Assembly (NCBI GenBank): GCA_014905825.1
Contig: JACGCN010000010.1
Coordinates: 1,178,001-1,242,000, forward strand
Length of the DNA: 64,000 nucleotides
Direction of reading: 5' to 3'
DNA from: Lyophyllum atratum
Lineage: Eukaryota > Basidiomycota > Agaricomycetes > Agaricales > Lyophyllaceae
The position numbers and the translations under genes are program-made. Numbering within the stretch: position 1 is the stretch's first letter; every line of letters starts with the position of its first letter. Of the stretch, positions 12,288-22,941 are shown in pieces. The notes beneath the pieces were generated by a model that did not search any database, had not been told where the DNA came from, and saw only the letters and a list, made by a program, of their open reading frames with translations.

Positions 12288-12709
12288 ATGCCATTTGTCC
12301 TTGAGCATATTCTCCTCATACTTGGTCTTCTATACACCGCCTCATGCTGCTTGAGATTCTTTCGAGATTGGATCCTTGCGCGTCGCGGCCCAGATCACGG
12401 CACGTCCCAGCCTGCTAGACCCGCTGAACGTACATCCAATGAGAAAGATGATGATTGGCTTCAACCCTTATATGAACTCGAGAAGTTGCAGTCGAGTCCC
12501 AAGAGTAATGACGAAAGAGGCCATAGAGTTTGAAATCATTCACTTCGAACTGGCCTGACGAGGCTAACCTCTCCTTTACACAGTTTTATCATGCTCAGGA
12601 TTCCGACAAAAATTCTGCATCGGAAGATGACGGTCAATCCCTGATATTCACTCCATTCAGATCAGAGAACATGGATGAACAACGGATGCTGGCAACTTGC
12701 ATATACTAA
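12288..12709 (+). CDS. Small putative single-pass membrane protein (121 aa)
   Basis: Two exons, 12288-12527 and 12584-12709, join across a 56-nt intron (gtttga donor, ttacacag acceptor, phase 0) to give 121 residues. The first 25 residues form one hydrophobic segment (VLEHILLILGLLYTASCCL) followed by basic residues (RFFRDWILARR), which suggests an N-out, C-in anchor. The remainder is polar and acidic (SNEKDDDWLQPLYELE, then SASEDDGQS). The family is not recognised. The splice join is clean, but without a homologue the gene remains tentative. Confidence 0.45.
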
Positions 12710-12971
12710 GGTGAGCCTTTTCGAAAGTTGTTAACATTCATTTAAAGATTGTATATTTGATAAATCTCCGGCCTTTCGCAAAGCTGTAGGGGAACGAAGT
12801 TCGGACAGGTGTACCCTGTATCGCTTCACTATCTACTTACTATTCCAATGAGAATATGCTGAAAAGTAGTGCATCGGAGAAAGAATAATGGATATGTCTA
12901 TAGAGTAGTCTACAGTGAGGCACAAATACAATTTGGAAGGATGCTCGCGAAATATCTATAGCCTGTACGAT
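12710..12971. other. Convergent intergenic region
   Basis: Short gap between two convergent genes. Nothing else is visible. Confidence 0.4.
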
Positions 12972-14964
12972 TCATTTGGTCACATTGATATCAGGAAGAA
13001 GCGTCGGTAGGTGGTCATGTCTGTTTTGCACGATCCACGTCAAAAGCTGAAGAGCCACCACATCTGACAGATATCTGGACAAGGTGATAAGTCCTGGCTC
13101 CACGCCCATCCTATCCATGAGAACATCCATGAGCTGAAAGAAGGTATTGGCTTGTCTAGTCGACAATGATTCGATGATTTCCGCATGAGGCTTTGGGGAA
13201 AATCCCGGAGGGGGCTTTGACACATGGGCGAAGTTATCAATACAAAATCCGGATAGGCGTCGAACTTCTGAAGCAAAAGGGTTGCTTTCATGTATGTCCA
13301 TGTTGCACATGGCATAAATGCGGTGCGCCTTATCATATCGCGACCGGAATGTCATAGAACCGTCCATAATGCTAGTGAGAACATGCCTGAACTCGTTATC
13401 GGGGTTTTCATACTCAGGAGAGCCACTACGAACGACATCGGTTGCCCTTCGTCTCTTGCCAGATCTTCCCCCTGAGATGATGGTGAATGAACGAGAAGCA
13501 GGTCTCGAGATCGGCTGCTGAAACATTTTCGAAATGGGGATTTCCATGATTGCTCGGTAGTCCGCCACGGATGTGATAGTTGATGTATCGAGTGCGTCGG
13601 GTAGGATATATAAGCGACTATCGGTCATCCAGGACGGTTTGCCAATGTTCAAGAAGTTATATACCGTGGCATAGAACTTCGTTTTGAATGTTAGAGTAGG
13701 TGAATCTGATCGGGTGATAGGGAAGCTGGGTGGGGGCGATAACGCATCAACCAAAGCCTCGTATTTGTGGCGATCGGACGCGTACTCCAGGGATCCGCAA
13801 TGGGCCTGAAGGACCCCAAGAACATATTCCTTTGAGGAGAATGTGATAGAACCATCTAGCCGTACATTCGATAGCAAGATGGAATTAAAGGTTTGGACCT
13901 GCACCTTGGTGAGCTGCGTTATCTGAAACACAAACGCATCGGCGTCATTTTCAGCTAGTTGGTCCACGGAGGTCAATCTCGGCGGCTTCTGATTTATATC
14001 CATGAATTTAGTGCTCAAGATTGGCTGCTTCCGAAGGTTTTCTGGTAGCATCTGGTTGTGCCGTAAGACGACGGCGAGGCGAGGGCTGACTACGAATATG
14101 CGATGCAGCACGTAGACTGGCGGAGATTTTCCTTCCCCAAGACCGAAAGAATTATGGCCAAGGACGAATTCGGTGCCTTCCGGTGCTTCCCAGAAGCCTA
14201 GAAAATAATCTCGCGCCTGGGTAGCATAGGCAAGTGCAAAATAATGCTCCATATTAGGGTCTATCACCCCATGACCCACTGTATCTCGTCCATACTTTTG
14301 GTATGATTCTTCGGCATGTTGGCATATTGATGGGTGTGGCGTATCCATGTAGTAGCGCATTGAACAGAGCCATACGTCGGCCGATGTTTTCAGTCCATGA
14401 TTTTTCCGGAAGTTCCCGAGCCACGGAATAAGATGATGGTTCTCGGGACGGCTTTCCTGGAAGTAGGTGTCGGATGGCTTATTTTGTCGATAGTCCACGA
14501 CGAACAGAAACGTCATAAGGTAGTACAAGTCCTTTCGTTTGAGCGCGAATGGGCCTTGCTTATGCATGTGTAGATCGTCAATGATCCTCGCAGCGTGGCT
14601 CTCCACTGTATAGAGCCCTTCCTCTAGCTTTTCAGTGTCTTGCGCGCTCACCTCGCGGTACAGATGCGGAACACCATAGACTTTGTTCAAGGCTTGATTG
14701 CTAAGGGTCAAGGAGGGGATATCGTAGACGAGAATCGTGTCTGCGCCGCGCTGCTCGGGCCTTTGGTATCTGCGACGTGCTCTTTTAGGACCAGAACAGC
14801 TGAGCGCAAGACATATATCAACAAAGGAGCGAGAATTGGTGACAGCTTCGCACGCACTTCGATGGTACGGTCTGATACCGACGCAGGATGAATCGGGGAA
14901 TAGAAGGATGATACCGTTCGTGCGCATTATCTGGGGGTATTGCAGTAACCTTCGAGGGAGTCAT
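12972..14964 (-). CDS. DUF4238 family protein
   Basis: Two exons (14964-14858 and 14799-12972) encode 644 residues. The first exon supplies the family's hallmark N-terminus, ERYHPSIPRFILRRY. The second begins with a basic stretch and continues DTILVYDIPSLTLS, NKVYGVPHLYREV, KLEEGLYTVESHAARIID and the RKDLYYLMTFLFV segment, all typical of DUF4238 (PF14022). Function of this widespread family is unknown. The long C-terminal half (YILPDALDTSTI, then KPHAEIIESLSTRQANTFF) is conserved in fungal members. The start was moved upstream of the plain ORF because only the extra exon restores the YHPxxPRFxLR motif. Confidence 0.85.
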
Positions 14965-15443
14965 GAACCTTTGAACGCCTCGGCCCTCGTACAACTGCAG
15001 TTTGAACGAAGAAAGCTTGAAACGGAGCGAACCTCTTCTTACTGCTCCTCGGATTGAGGGAGCCTAATCAACGATCAGCACTTACCAGGCGTACGCTAGA
15101 GTTTAGGCCTATGAAGGACCCTTGGTGGAGCGGAAGTCGAGGAGGCTACGATACGGTTGATGGCAAAGCAGTGCCAACTCTGGAGACCGAGGACGATCTA
15201 ATCTGATCAGATTGTGTTCAATCACCTCCCATCACCTCGGGTCGGCCTGCCGAATGAGCCAATTCTTTTGCCTTTTCTCTTGGAGCTCATCACTAGCTTT
15301 CACAAAGTCTTCTTCAATTCCTTAAGATATGTCTTGGCTCAACACGCTTATGAATGTACTTCGGGCGTAATGAAAGTCATTTCCTTAGTACTACGCGTCC
15401 TACAAGGCCCTCGGATTCATGTAGAGGTCATCATGAACGCGTA
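14965..15443. other. Intergenic
   Basis: Upstream of the DUF4238 gene and downstream of the P450 gene. No exon is recognised. A short direct repeat, ctacaaggccctc, occurs at about 15400 and 15444. Confidence 0.4.
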
Positions 15444-17797
15444 CTACAAGGCCCTCAGATCCATGTACAGGCCATCGTGAACCCAAAGGTTGTGTTCCTT
15501 GAGGTGAATTTCAGAAATACCTAGCAGACGAAAACTCAAAGTTCGCACCTTATACGACTTATCAAACTTCTCCACATCGAAATCCTTAGGGAAGGCCAAT
15601 TCGAAAGCCCGGACCAAGCTGGCTGCCAGCAATCTAAAGACTTGTGAGAAACGAAGGAAGTCCATGAGAATCGAAAATTCCACTTCATGTTATAAAGAGC
15701 TACAGGCTTGCCAATGCATACTCCTGGGCCATAGCAGAATGGTACATACGCCTCCGTATTGTGCGGCCCGACTATACCACCCTCGAGCCATCGCTCCGGA
15801 ATGAACTTATCAGGATCAACAAAGTTTCGGGCTACGGGACACGATGAGCTTGCGGAATCTGACAAGTATAGGGCAAGACGTACGGTCACGGAACATGGAA
15901 TAGTTAGGGGACGCCACAGTGGTACCAGCAGGGATGTGCTTATCGAGAATTTGCGTATCGGCATCCTTATTCCATCGCGGGGGCCCTAGAAACCTTGAGA
16001 GACTGAGATTGTAGTAAGGGGAGACGAGACATACCAGCAGCCACAGGCGGCACCAGGCGGAGAACCTCTTGAACACAGGCATCCAGATAAGGTAATTTGG
16101 ACAATGTGAAGGCATCCATATCCTCAATCGGTCCGTCAAATGCACGAGCGAGTTCAGATCGAAGACGCGACAGAACTTCGGTGTCAGTACAAAGGTATCT
16201 CATGAGTGCGGTCATCGCCTCGCTGACGGTATCTGAGCCGGCTAGTACAATCATGGAGGCATCGGCGTGGGCCTGGAGTCGAGAAAGCTCGATGCCACCT
16301 TCGGTGTCATTTTGCTGGGGGGTTCCCATCAGCACCTTCGACAAGGAGAGCACATAGTATAGTAACTGACAATCATGCTGAGAATGTCCTTCCGTATCCC
16401 ACCCGTCTTCTTCTGGGTTTCCTCTACCTTTTTCCCAGCAAACTACATGCACGAGTCTGAGAGTGTCTGGACAGACTTTCAGGAGTTACTTACCTTCTGG
16501 AAGGCCAAAATAGGTCCAGGGACAGGCGCAAGTGCTATAATGTCCCTCATCCACGGCACTTGTCCAAGCACTAGTCGGAGATCAGGCAAAGAACACTGCC
16601 ATAGCCATAACACTTACCGCCGACGAACAGTACACCCATGTGTAGCTGAAACACGTACATAAGCGTCAGAGGCAACTCGATACTGGAATTGCTTACCACT
16701 TCCATCCAACCCTCTGAGTCTTTACCTGCAGCCATGGTTTCAAACCCACCCGAGAAGGACATATCGCCCATAACATCACTAAAGCACCTTAGTTTATAGT
16801 ATCCCATGATCAACAGGAAAACTCACATGGCCCAGAGCGATATCCAATGTGACATTGATACGGTTTCCTTCTTGTTACTCAATATTTCAAGGAGTTGAGA
16901 AGTTCGAGCCTGATGGCATGTAAGCAGACAAGCCTCAAAGTTCAAAGGGATATACCTGAGCGGAAGTACGGAAATGCTTGATGTTTTCCGTAGAAAAGGC
17001 TTTAGTCCAGGCCTAAGATAGTGTTAGACGATGAGGAAGTATATCGGATTGCACTCACGACCAGTCGTTGGGCATGTTCATTCTTATCGACGGTCGTGAT
17101 GAGAGCGTCAGCATCCTGAGGAGCACCTAAGCATCGTCAGTGCGTATCCATACATGGGACATTGCAGTTTTACCATTGTAGAAGGGGGATCGAAACATTT
17201 GGCTATACACCGGGCGGATGGCCGCAGGATCGTCCACGGACAGTTCGTTTGGCCCTGCTGAGATTTAGACCTGAACTCGCAACGAAATAGAAAATTTGTA
17301 CCAATGCGGACCCAAGGCCCATAAATGCGATGGAGGCTGGAGTCTTCATTCAGGCGAGAGACAAGACGGAGACGTCGGAGCTTACTCTTGTATTTTGAGA
17401 TGCCGGTTTCCTTTGGCTATCCAAAAACTCATATACCATTTCGAAAGCTTGCCAAGTGTGGGCCCTGAATAGCGATAAAGCGGGTGCGAAGGTGAAAGAC
17501 GGTATATAGCAATTGACGCCGAAAGACCGAGGATGAACGCGTTCACAGTTATGATTGAGACAAGGGAGGAATGCGACAGTCTGCCAGTATCGTTATACAC
17601 GTAACTGAACACGGCGGCGTAGACGGCAGATAGCATGCCCAGGAAGGGCAGGACACGTGGTTCGACACGCTTGAAAACCACATGTGAACTCTAGAATGCA
17701 CGAGTCCTTCTTGAGCACTAAAGCATAAAGGACGGCATAGACTCACGACACCAGCGGCTACGGCAATCTGAACGAGCTGTGAAAACAGTAAAGTCAT
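15444..17797 (-). CDS. Cytochrome P450 monooxygenase
   Basis: Sixteen exons from 17797 to 15444 join to 535 residues in frame. The N-terminus has two or three hydrophobic membrane segments (FLGMLSAVYAAVFSYV; FILGLSASIAIY) followed by HPLYRYSGPTLGKL. P450 hallmarks are the I-helix AGSDTVSEAM, the K-helix EVLRLVPPV (ExxR), PERWLEGG, and the haem loop FCYGPGVCIGK with its cysteine ligand. The C-terminus is FDKSYKEHNLWVHDGLYMDL. This pattern fits the large basidiomycete ER-bound families such as CYP5150 or CYP512-like clans; the exact family cannot be set by eye. It is predicted to oxidise a hydrophobic substrate using NADPH-P450 reductase. No other biosynthetic genes flank it, so a cluster role is not supported. 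Confidence 0.93.
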
Positions 17798-18375
17798 CGT
17801 AGAGTATGACGGGAAGGAACACTCACGAGGAAGGTAGTGTGTACCCTTAAATAGCGGCGCCTGCCAGCTGCAAGTTGGCTTGATGGTGTTGTTACAGCAG
17901 GACTTGTGGATAGGCCCTGCCTGGGCTGGCCGTTGCGGCGGACGACGGCTTTTCTCCAAGATCAGCCCTTGTGATCTTGACAGTGGGCGTCGATGATCAT
18001 ATTGGATCCCCACCATTTTCCTCCGTGAGCGTCGAGATTATCCCTCATCCGCTCAAGTTGATCATCAGATCCCTTATCCTCCATCATCATCTTCTCAGTG
18101 GGCGTCCTTGATCATCCCTCATCCAGTTCCCTACTTGCGTCCCTTTTCCCTGACGACATTCTCTTCTGAAGACTTGGATCTGAGCCTTCCGCACACATCA
18201 GGTACAGTTACGACGAGCACGTCTGAAAGGTTGAAGTTCGCAAACTCTGTGCCACCTTGCGAGACTAGAATTTCGTAGAAATTTAATGGATACAACTAGA
18301 CTGAACATGTGCGTGATAGTAAGTACAACTGGACAATAGCGATATGATACAAAGTTCACAGTACCACTTTCCACC
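17798..18375. other. Intergenic
   Basis: Upstream of the P450 gene. It contains three imperfect copies of a cagtgggcgtc...gatcatc motif (about 17980, 18098 and nearby). No exon is seen. Confidence 0.4.
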
Positions 18376-19173
18376 TCACGGGAAACTCAGGATGTAAGCC
18401 TTCATCGGCTCCTTCCAACTGCATAGCGGTAACCCATTCGTAACGCCAGCTCTGGTCCCGCCACAGATCTCCAAGAACATCCCGGGAAGTTCATTTATTA
18501 TCTCCCGGAGCCCGTTCTTCATCTTCTGCTCCTGCCTTCGCTGTCGCGGCATTCTAGTCCCGCCCAAACTCGCAGCACTGCGCTTCCCTCTGCGAACTTG
18601 ATGGTCAGCTTCTCGCATGATGTTCCTCTCGACTGCTTGATAGGCCTTGCTTCCAAGACTCGCGGCGGCTTGCAGTGAAACGCGTGTCTCGTTGAATGCG
18701 ATGAATCGTAGCTCTGAGTAAAAATGCACCATGGAGCCTGGCGTTCCGCATACAACTGGACAGTCTGGGTTTGGGCAGCCGACAGGGTTGATGGGTGGTC
18801 CGTCAGGGTGTTCTTGGTCGGGTTGTTGGCATTTGCCGTGGAAATATGAAGGGAAAATAGCGTTTTCGAGCCCTGTGTATGCGTCTTTGTGGTAGGCTGA
18901 GAGGATGGGTTCTAAGATTGATATAGGCGGGGATGCATATCGATGGTTAGGAATTATTTTCGTGGCTATTTGGTTGGCCTAACGAGGTGGAATGGATTGA
19001 TATTGGGACTATACAGCGAGTAAATCGCTTACCATTTGGTCGAACAGAATAGTGATTGGGGTCGTGTAGTTGGACAGAAATGCCTGTGTGATTCCGACGA
19101 TACATTCGCCTTCGCAAGCAAGTACGAACGTGGGCAGGACAAACAGAACGATTGAAGGAATGGCGATCCGCAT
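18376..19173 (-). CDS. Secreted cysteine-containing conserved basidiomycete protein
   Basis: Two exons (19173-19033 and 18978-18376) encode 247 residues. The N-terminus MRIAIPSIVLFVLPTFVLA is a clear signal peptide. The mature part starts CEGECIVGITQAFLSNYTTP. A cysteine cluster follows (HGKCQQPDQ, then GCPNPDCPVVCGTPGSMVHF) and the conserved SELRFIAFNETRVSLQ. A basic stretch (VRRGKRSAASLGGTRMPRQRR) could be a dibasic processing zone. The C-terminus is SWKEPMKAYILSFP. I recognise the pattern as a conserved Agaricomycete family of unknown function. No catalytic motif is apparent. Confidence 0.8.
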
Positions 19174-19632
19174 ACTGAGCTGATATGTGTTTGGTAAGGA
19201 ACGTATGCTGGTTGGCGATTATCAGAAACGCTCGCACGGCGAGCTGCAAGTACGACGGTGAAGGAAGAGTCAACCAAGGACAGATCGTGACAGCTACAAA
19301 CGCGTCCAGTCACAGTCGCGCTTGGTGCCCGTCACATGCGTCTGTGACCCTCTTGGAATCTTCCTCTACCTCCCTGGCAGCTTGCCCACCTAGGTGTTGC
19401 GAATCCCGCTTGGGAGCCTACAGCGATTTCGAGGCACCATTTTGGGGATAAATGTCAAATAGTATCAGCCACGTGCGACTCTGATATCAAGGTCAAGTAA
19501 GTGGTGGGAAAGTCTATCGGTAAAGGAACCGCAAACTTACGCTATTGTTACCATCTAAGATGGCCCGACTTGTGGAGGGACTTACAGCTCACACGGCCTT
19601 TGTTTCCCTCATCCACCTCGCCTATCTCGACC
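19174..19632. promoter_or_regulatory. Divergent intergenic promoter region
   Basis: It separates the secreted-protein gene (minus) and the first dienelactone hydrolase (plus), so both promoters must lie here. No specific element is assigned. Confidence 0.4.
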
Positions 19633-20770
19633 ATGAGCTGTCCTAACTGCATAGCTGGAGAATTGTTACCTGGCGAACCCGCCGGCATCTCAAGCACCCA
19701 AGGCGCCTATCTTGCTTCTGGATCTGATGCAAATGAACCCTCCAAAAGGGCAATCGTTCTATTGACGGACGTATTCGGGCTACCTCTCAAGAACTGCAAG
19801 ATCATCGCGGACCACCTTGCGAAGGAGGTGGGGTGCGACGTTTGGATTCCCGACCAGTTCGCAGGTATTCAACTCGTTCTGCTGAGATGAGCGCCCAAAT
19901 CCATACTTCATGACTGTTAGGCTGGCCTATCGCGCCTCTTTCGTATTTGAAAGCGGCCAATCGCACGGGAGGACAATTGACCGGCACTTTCCAGCTGTTA
20001 CGCTTTTACCTGAGTGTGCTGCCGAGGGTTCCTTCTTACTTTAGCAGTCGGCCAGCAGTAGTGGACGTTAGGCTATCCAATGTACGCATCTGCGCCATTA
20101 GTACCAAATCTGAAGCTAACACTCTTGACTTTAGTTCATCAAAGCCATTCGGGAGGAGAAGAAGTATGTCAGTATTGGTGCAGTTGGGTGCGTAAATTTG
20201 AATCGTTAGGGCAATCAGCCAAGCAAACCCCTTTACCAGTTATTGCTTTGGGGGCTGTTCAGCCATACGACTTGGTGCGACCGACCTCGTACAGAGCATC
20301 ATCGTTTGCCATCCTGGACCATTTACCGTCGAGCAGGCGAAGGCTATCAAGGTCTGATATAACTCTATCCTTGTGCGTATCAGTCCTCAAGGTCATCTTC
20401 ACTTATAGACACCTGCCGCATGGGTATGCGCCGAAGGTTCAATCCTAATTTCTGCTATATTCTCACATATCTGACGTATTCTTGATTTGTAGACGACCAG
20501 TTTTTCTCTCCATCCTTCCGCTTGAAAGTGGAGGCGGTATTTGCGGAACGTAAGGGTACTGAGAGCTTTGTTGATTACGAATTCAAGGATTATAAAGGTT
20601 CGTCGCCGACCCTTTCGACTCATCTCAAAGGAGTGTTCATCTCGTATCCCTTAGGGACCGTACATGGCTTTGCTATCCGCCCGAACTTGACTAATCCTGA
20701 GGTGAAAGAGGCATACGAGAAGTCTCTAGAGCAAATGACTGCCTGGTTCTCCAAAACTCTGGTTGTCTGA
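19633..20770 (+). CDS. Dienelactone hydrolase family protein 1
   Basis: Seven exons (19633-19864, 19921-20081, 20135-20187, 20240-20351, 20409-20436, 20493-20597, 20655-20770) encode 268 residues. The chain begins MSCPNCIAGELLPGEPAG and continues VLLTDVFGLPLKNCKIIAD, FIKAIREEKKY, the nucleophile motif GAVGYCFGGCSAIRLG, VCHPGPFTVEQAKAIK and the histidine loop GTVHGFAIRPN. The Cys of GxCxGG and the His of VHGFA form two of the three catalytic residues; the acidic one lies near AEDDQFF. These alpha/beta-hydrolases open lactone or ester bonds. The natural substrate in fungi is generally unknown. All introns are GT-AG. A tandem paralogue follows. Confidence 0.9.
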
Positions 20771-20802
20771 GTCCATGTCCTCCTGCCATACAATCCTTTT
20801 TC

Positions 20803-20996
20803 CCTCTCTTGCCTTCGATCCATCTTCAGCGCCGGTTCTTCCAAATGTATGTCCTGAACTTCGCGTAAGTAGGTGGGCTGTCGTGCTCAAGAACAGTTCT
20901 TTCTCTCTCTCTTGCCTTCAATTCAACTTCAGCGCCGGTTCTTCCAAATGCATGTCTTGAACTTCGCGTAATGAGGTGGGCTGTCGTGCTCAAGAA
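20803..20996. repeat. Tandem duplication of about 90 bp in 3' flank of DLH 1
   Basis: Two near-identical copies (about 20803-20892 and 20906-20996) run from ctctcttgccttc through agcgccggttcttccaaatg to gtgggctgtcgtgctcaag, about 103 bp apart. They sit just downstream of the stop codon, probably in the 3' untranslated region. The rest of the gap to 21464 holds no gene that I can see. Confidence 0.85.
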
Positions 20997-21464
20997 TCGG
21001 AAGCAATCACCTTTGCGTTCATTGAGCATTGAAAGCAATCTCTAACACCGTTTGAACGCGGACTTCGGCAGGGCTAGGTGGATAGTTCGTTGGATTAACC
21101 CACCATTTATCAATGTGTGAAGGAACTTCCGTGAGAAACCCGGAAGTTGAAGCTATTCTGCATCCGGACGTTGAATACGACCCAATCCGGTGCTCTCGCA
21201 GGCCATTGAAGAATCAGGTATCCTCAATTCTTTTTCACGCCCTCCTCCGATAGCAATGTACTACACACGTTGTCTTGTGCTCAATCACGGGCACGTCAGC
21301 CTGCGACATACCCGTCGATGTCATTGTCACTGAATTGGGATCTGTCCCTGACGGGTGTCCCTTGTCCCTATAGCTATGTTGGGGCTCTCCGTTCGTCTTG
21401 ACACTTGTTCACATATACCTACAAAACGTTGGGAAGGCCCTCCATCGCCTCTGTCCTACATGCA

Positions 21465-22597
21465 ATGAGCTATCCCGACTGTACGACTGGCGGGTTGCTG
21501 CCTGGAGACCCCACTGGAGTCTTGAGCACTCAGGGTGCCTACTTTGCGCCTGCTCCGGGCATTGGAACTTCCAAACGCGCAATTGTCTTCTTGACGGACG
21601 GATACGGTTTACCTCTCAAGAACTGCAAAATCCTGGCAGACAACTTTGCAAAGGAACTTCAATGCGACGTGTGGGTCCCGGATTACTTTCAAGGCACTGC
21701 GCACTATCCCTATGCCTTGGAAACGTTTAATCATGCTCTTCATAGGTCAGCCACTTGTGGACGTGGACTCGCTGCTCCTCCCTGATCGCGCTGGTGTCAA
21801 TATGACTATCTTTTCTTGGCTGAAATTCATCATCAAAACGATCCCAAAGATACCTGCGTTCATCAGGAGTCGACCATCGGTGGTCGACAACAGGGTGTCC
21901 AAGGCAGGTGTTATGATCATATGAAAGGGGACTGTGTTGACCGTCTGCTCCTGTCAGTTCATTGAAATCGTGAGGGAGGAGAAGAAATACGAGAAGATCG
22001 GGGCAGTAGGGTGTGCTCCAATACGCTAATATCTTCTTTCACCCATGAGTTAATTTGGTGGAGTAGATACTGCTACGGCGGGTCGACGACCATACGGCTG
22101 GCTTCTACTGGCCTGATACAAAGCGCTGTCATTTCCCATCCTGGTGGATTCTCGATCGCGGAGGCCAAAGCCATCAATGTACGTCTTAGAGCAACATTTG
22201 ATTATCATGATATATTCAAGGCTACCTCTGACAGGTGCCAGTTTCTTGGGCATGCGCTGAAGGTTCGATACATCATTACAAAGTTTTAATATGTGTCCGA
22301 TTATTTTCACCCTAGACGACCTATTTTTCAGCCCTGCTCTTCGCTTACAAGCCGAGGCCATATTTTCGGAGCGCAAAGGGACTGCCGATTTCGTTGAATA
22401 CGAGTTCCACGACTACAAAGGTGCAGTGGCTGCTGAGTTGCATCCTCTGGCCGTTGATCTATGATTTACTGAATTTCACAATAGGCACCACACATGGTTT
22501 CGCAGCGCGACCAAACCTCAATATCCCAGAAGTGAAAGATGCGCACGGGAAGGCATTCCAACAGGCTGTCGATTGGTTTGCAAAGACGCCCGTTTAG
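21465..22597 (+). CDS. Dienelactone hydrolase family protein 2 (tandem paralogue)
   Basis: Seven exons at the same positions as in paralogue 1 (21465-21693, 21746-21903, 21958-22010, 22067-22178, 22235-22262, 22316-22420, 22485-22597) encode 265 residues. Motifs are VFLTDGYGLPLKNCKILAD, QPLVDVDSLLLPDRAGV, the nucleophile loop GAVGYCYGGSTTIRLAS, ISHPGGFSIAEAKAIN, AEDDLFFSPAL and GTTHGFAARPN. Introns 1 and 2 begin with GC instead of GT (21694 and 21904), yet the protein is intact only if they are spliced there. The gene therefore looks functional but depends on weaker donors, which may lower its expression relative to its neighbour. Confidence 0.87.
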
Positions 22598-22941
22598 ACA
22601 GACCCTTGACTCGTCTTGACTCCGATCACTTTCCTGCCTATGCTTTACCCTTTAATCTTTTGGATCGGTCTCTATGGCCTGATTCGAGCCTACTTGGCTT
22701 CTAGCTTTTGGTTTCATCACTGGATCATCCTTTGGGCGTGTCGAATGGTATCAATGATGTTGGCCTAAGCGTTCATGAAGATGCCAACCGCTTCGTGAAC
22801 TTTCTTGCACACCCGAGATGAACATGGCGGCAGAGAGGGTTCGAGATAAGTTATGAAGTGGTTACAGATGATGACATGTACAGAATTCTATGGTTGCAGT
22901 GGAAACATTCCCGCCCTTTGTTACAACAACACGTAAACGAA
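22598..22941. other. Convergent intergenic region
   Basis: 3' ends of the second dienelactone hydrolase (plus) and of the HECT-like E2-binding gene (minus). No gene is seen. Confidence 0.5.

Noticed and set aside
15444..22597. P450, secreted protein and dienelactone hydrolases as one biosynthetic cluster
   Set aside because: No backbone synthase, transporter or regulator is nearby, so co-function is not supported.
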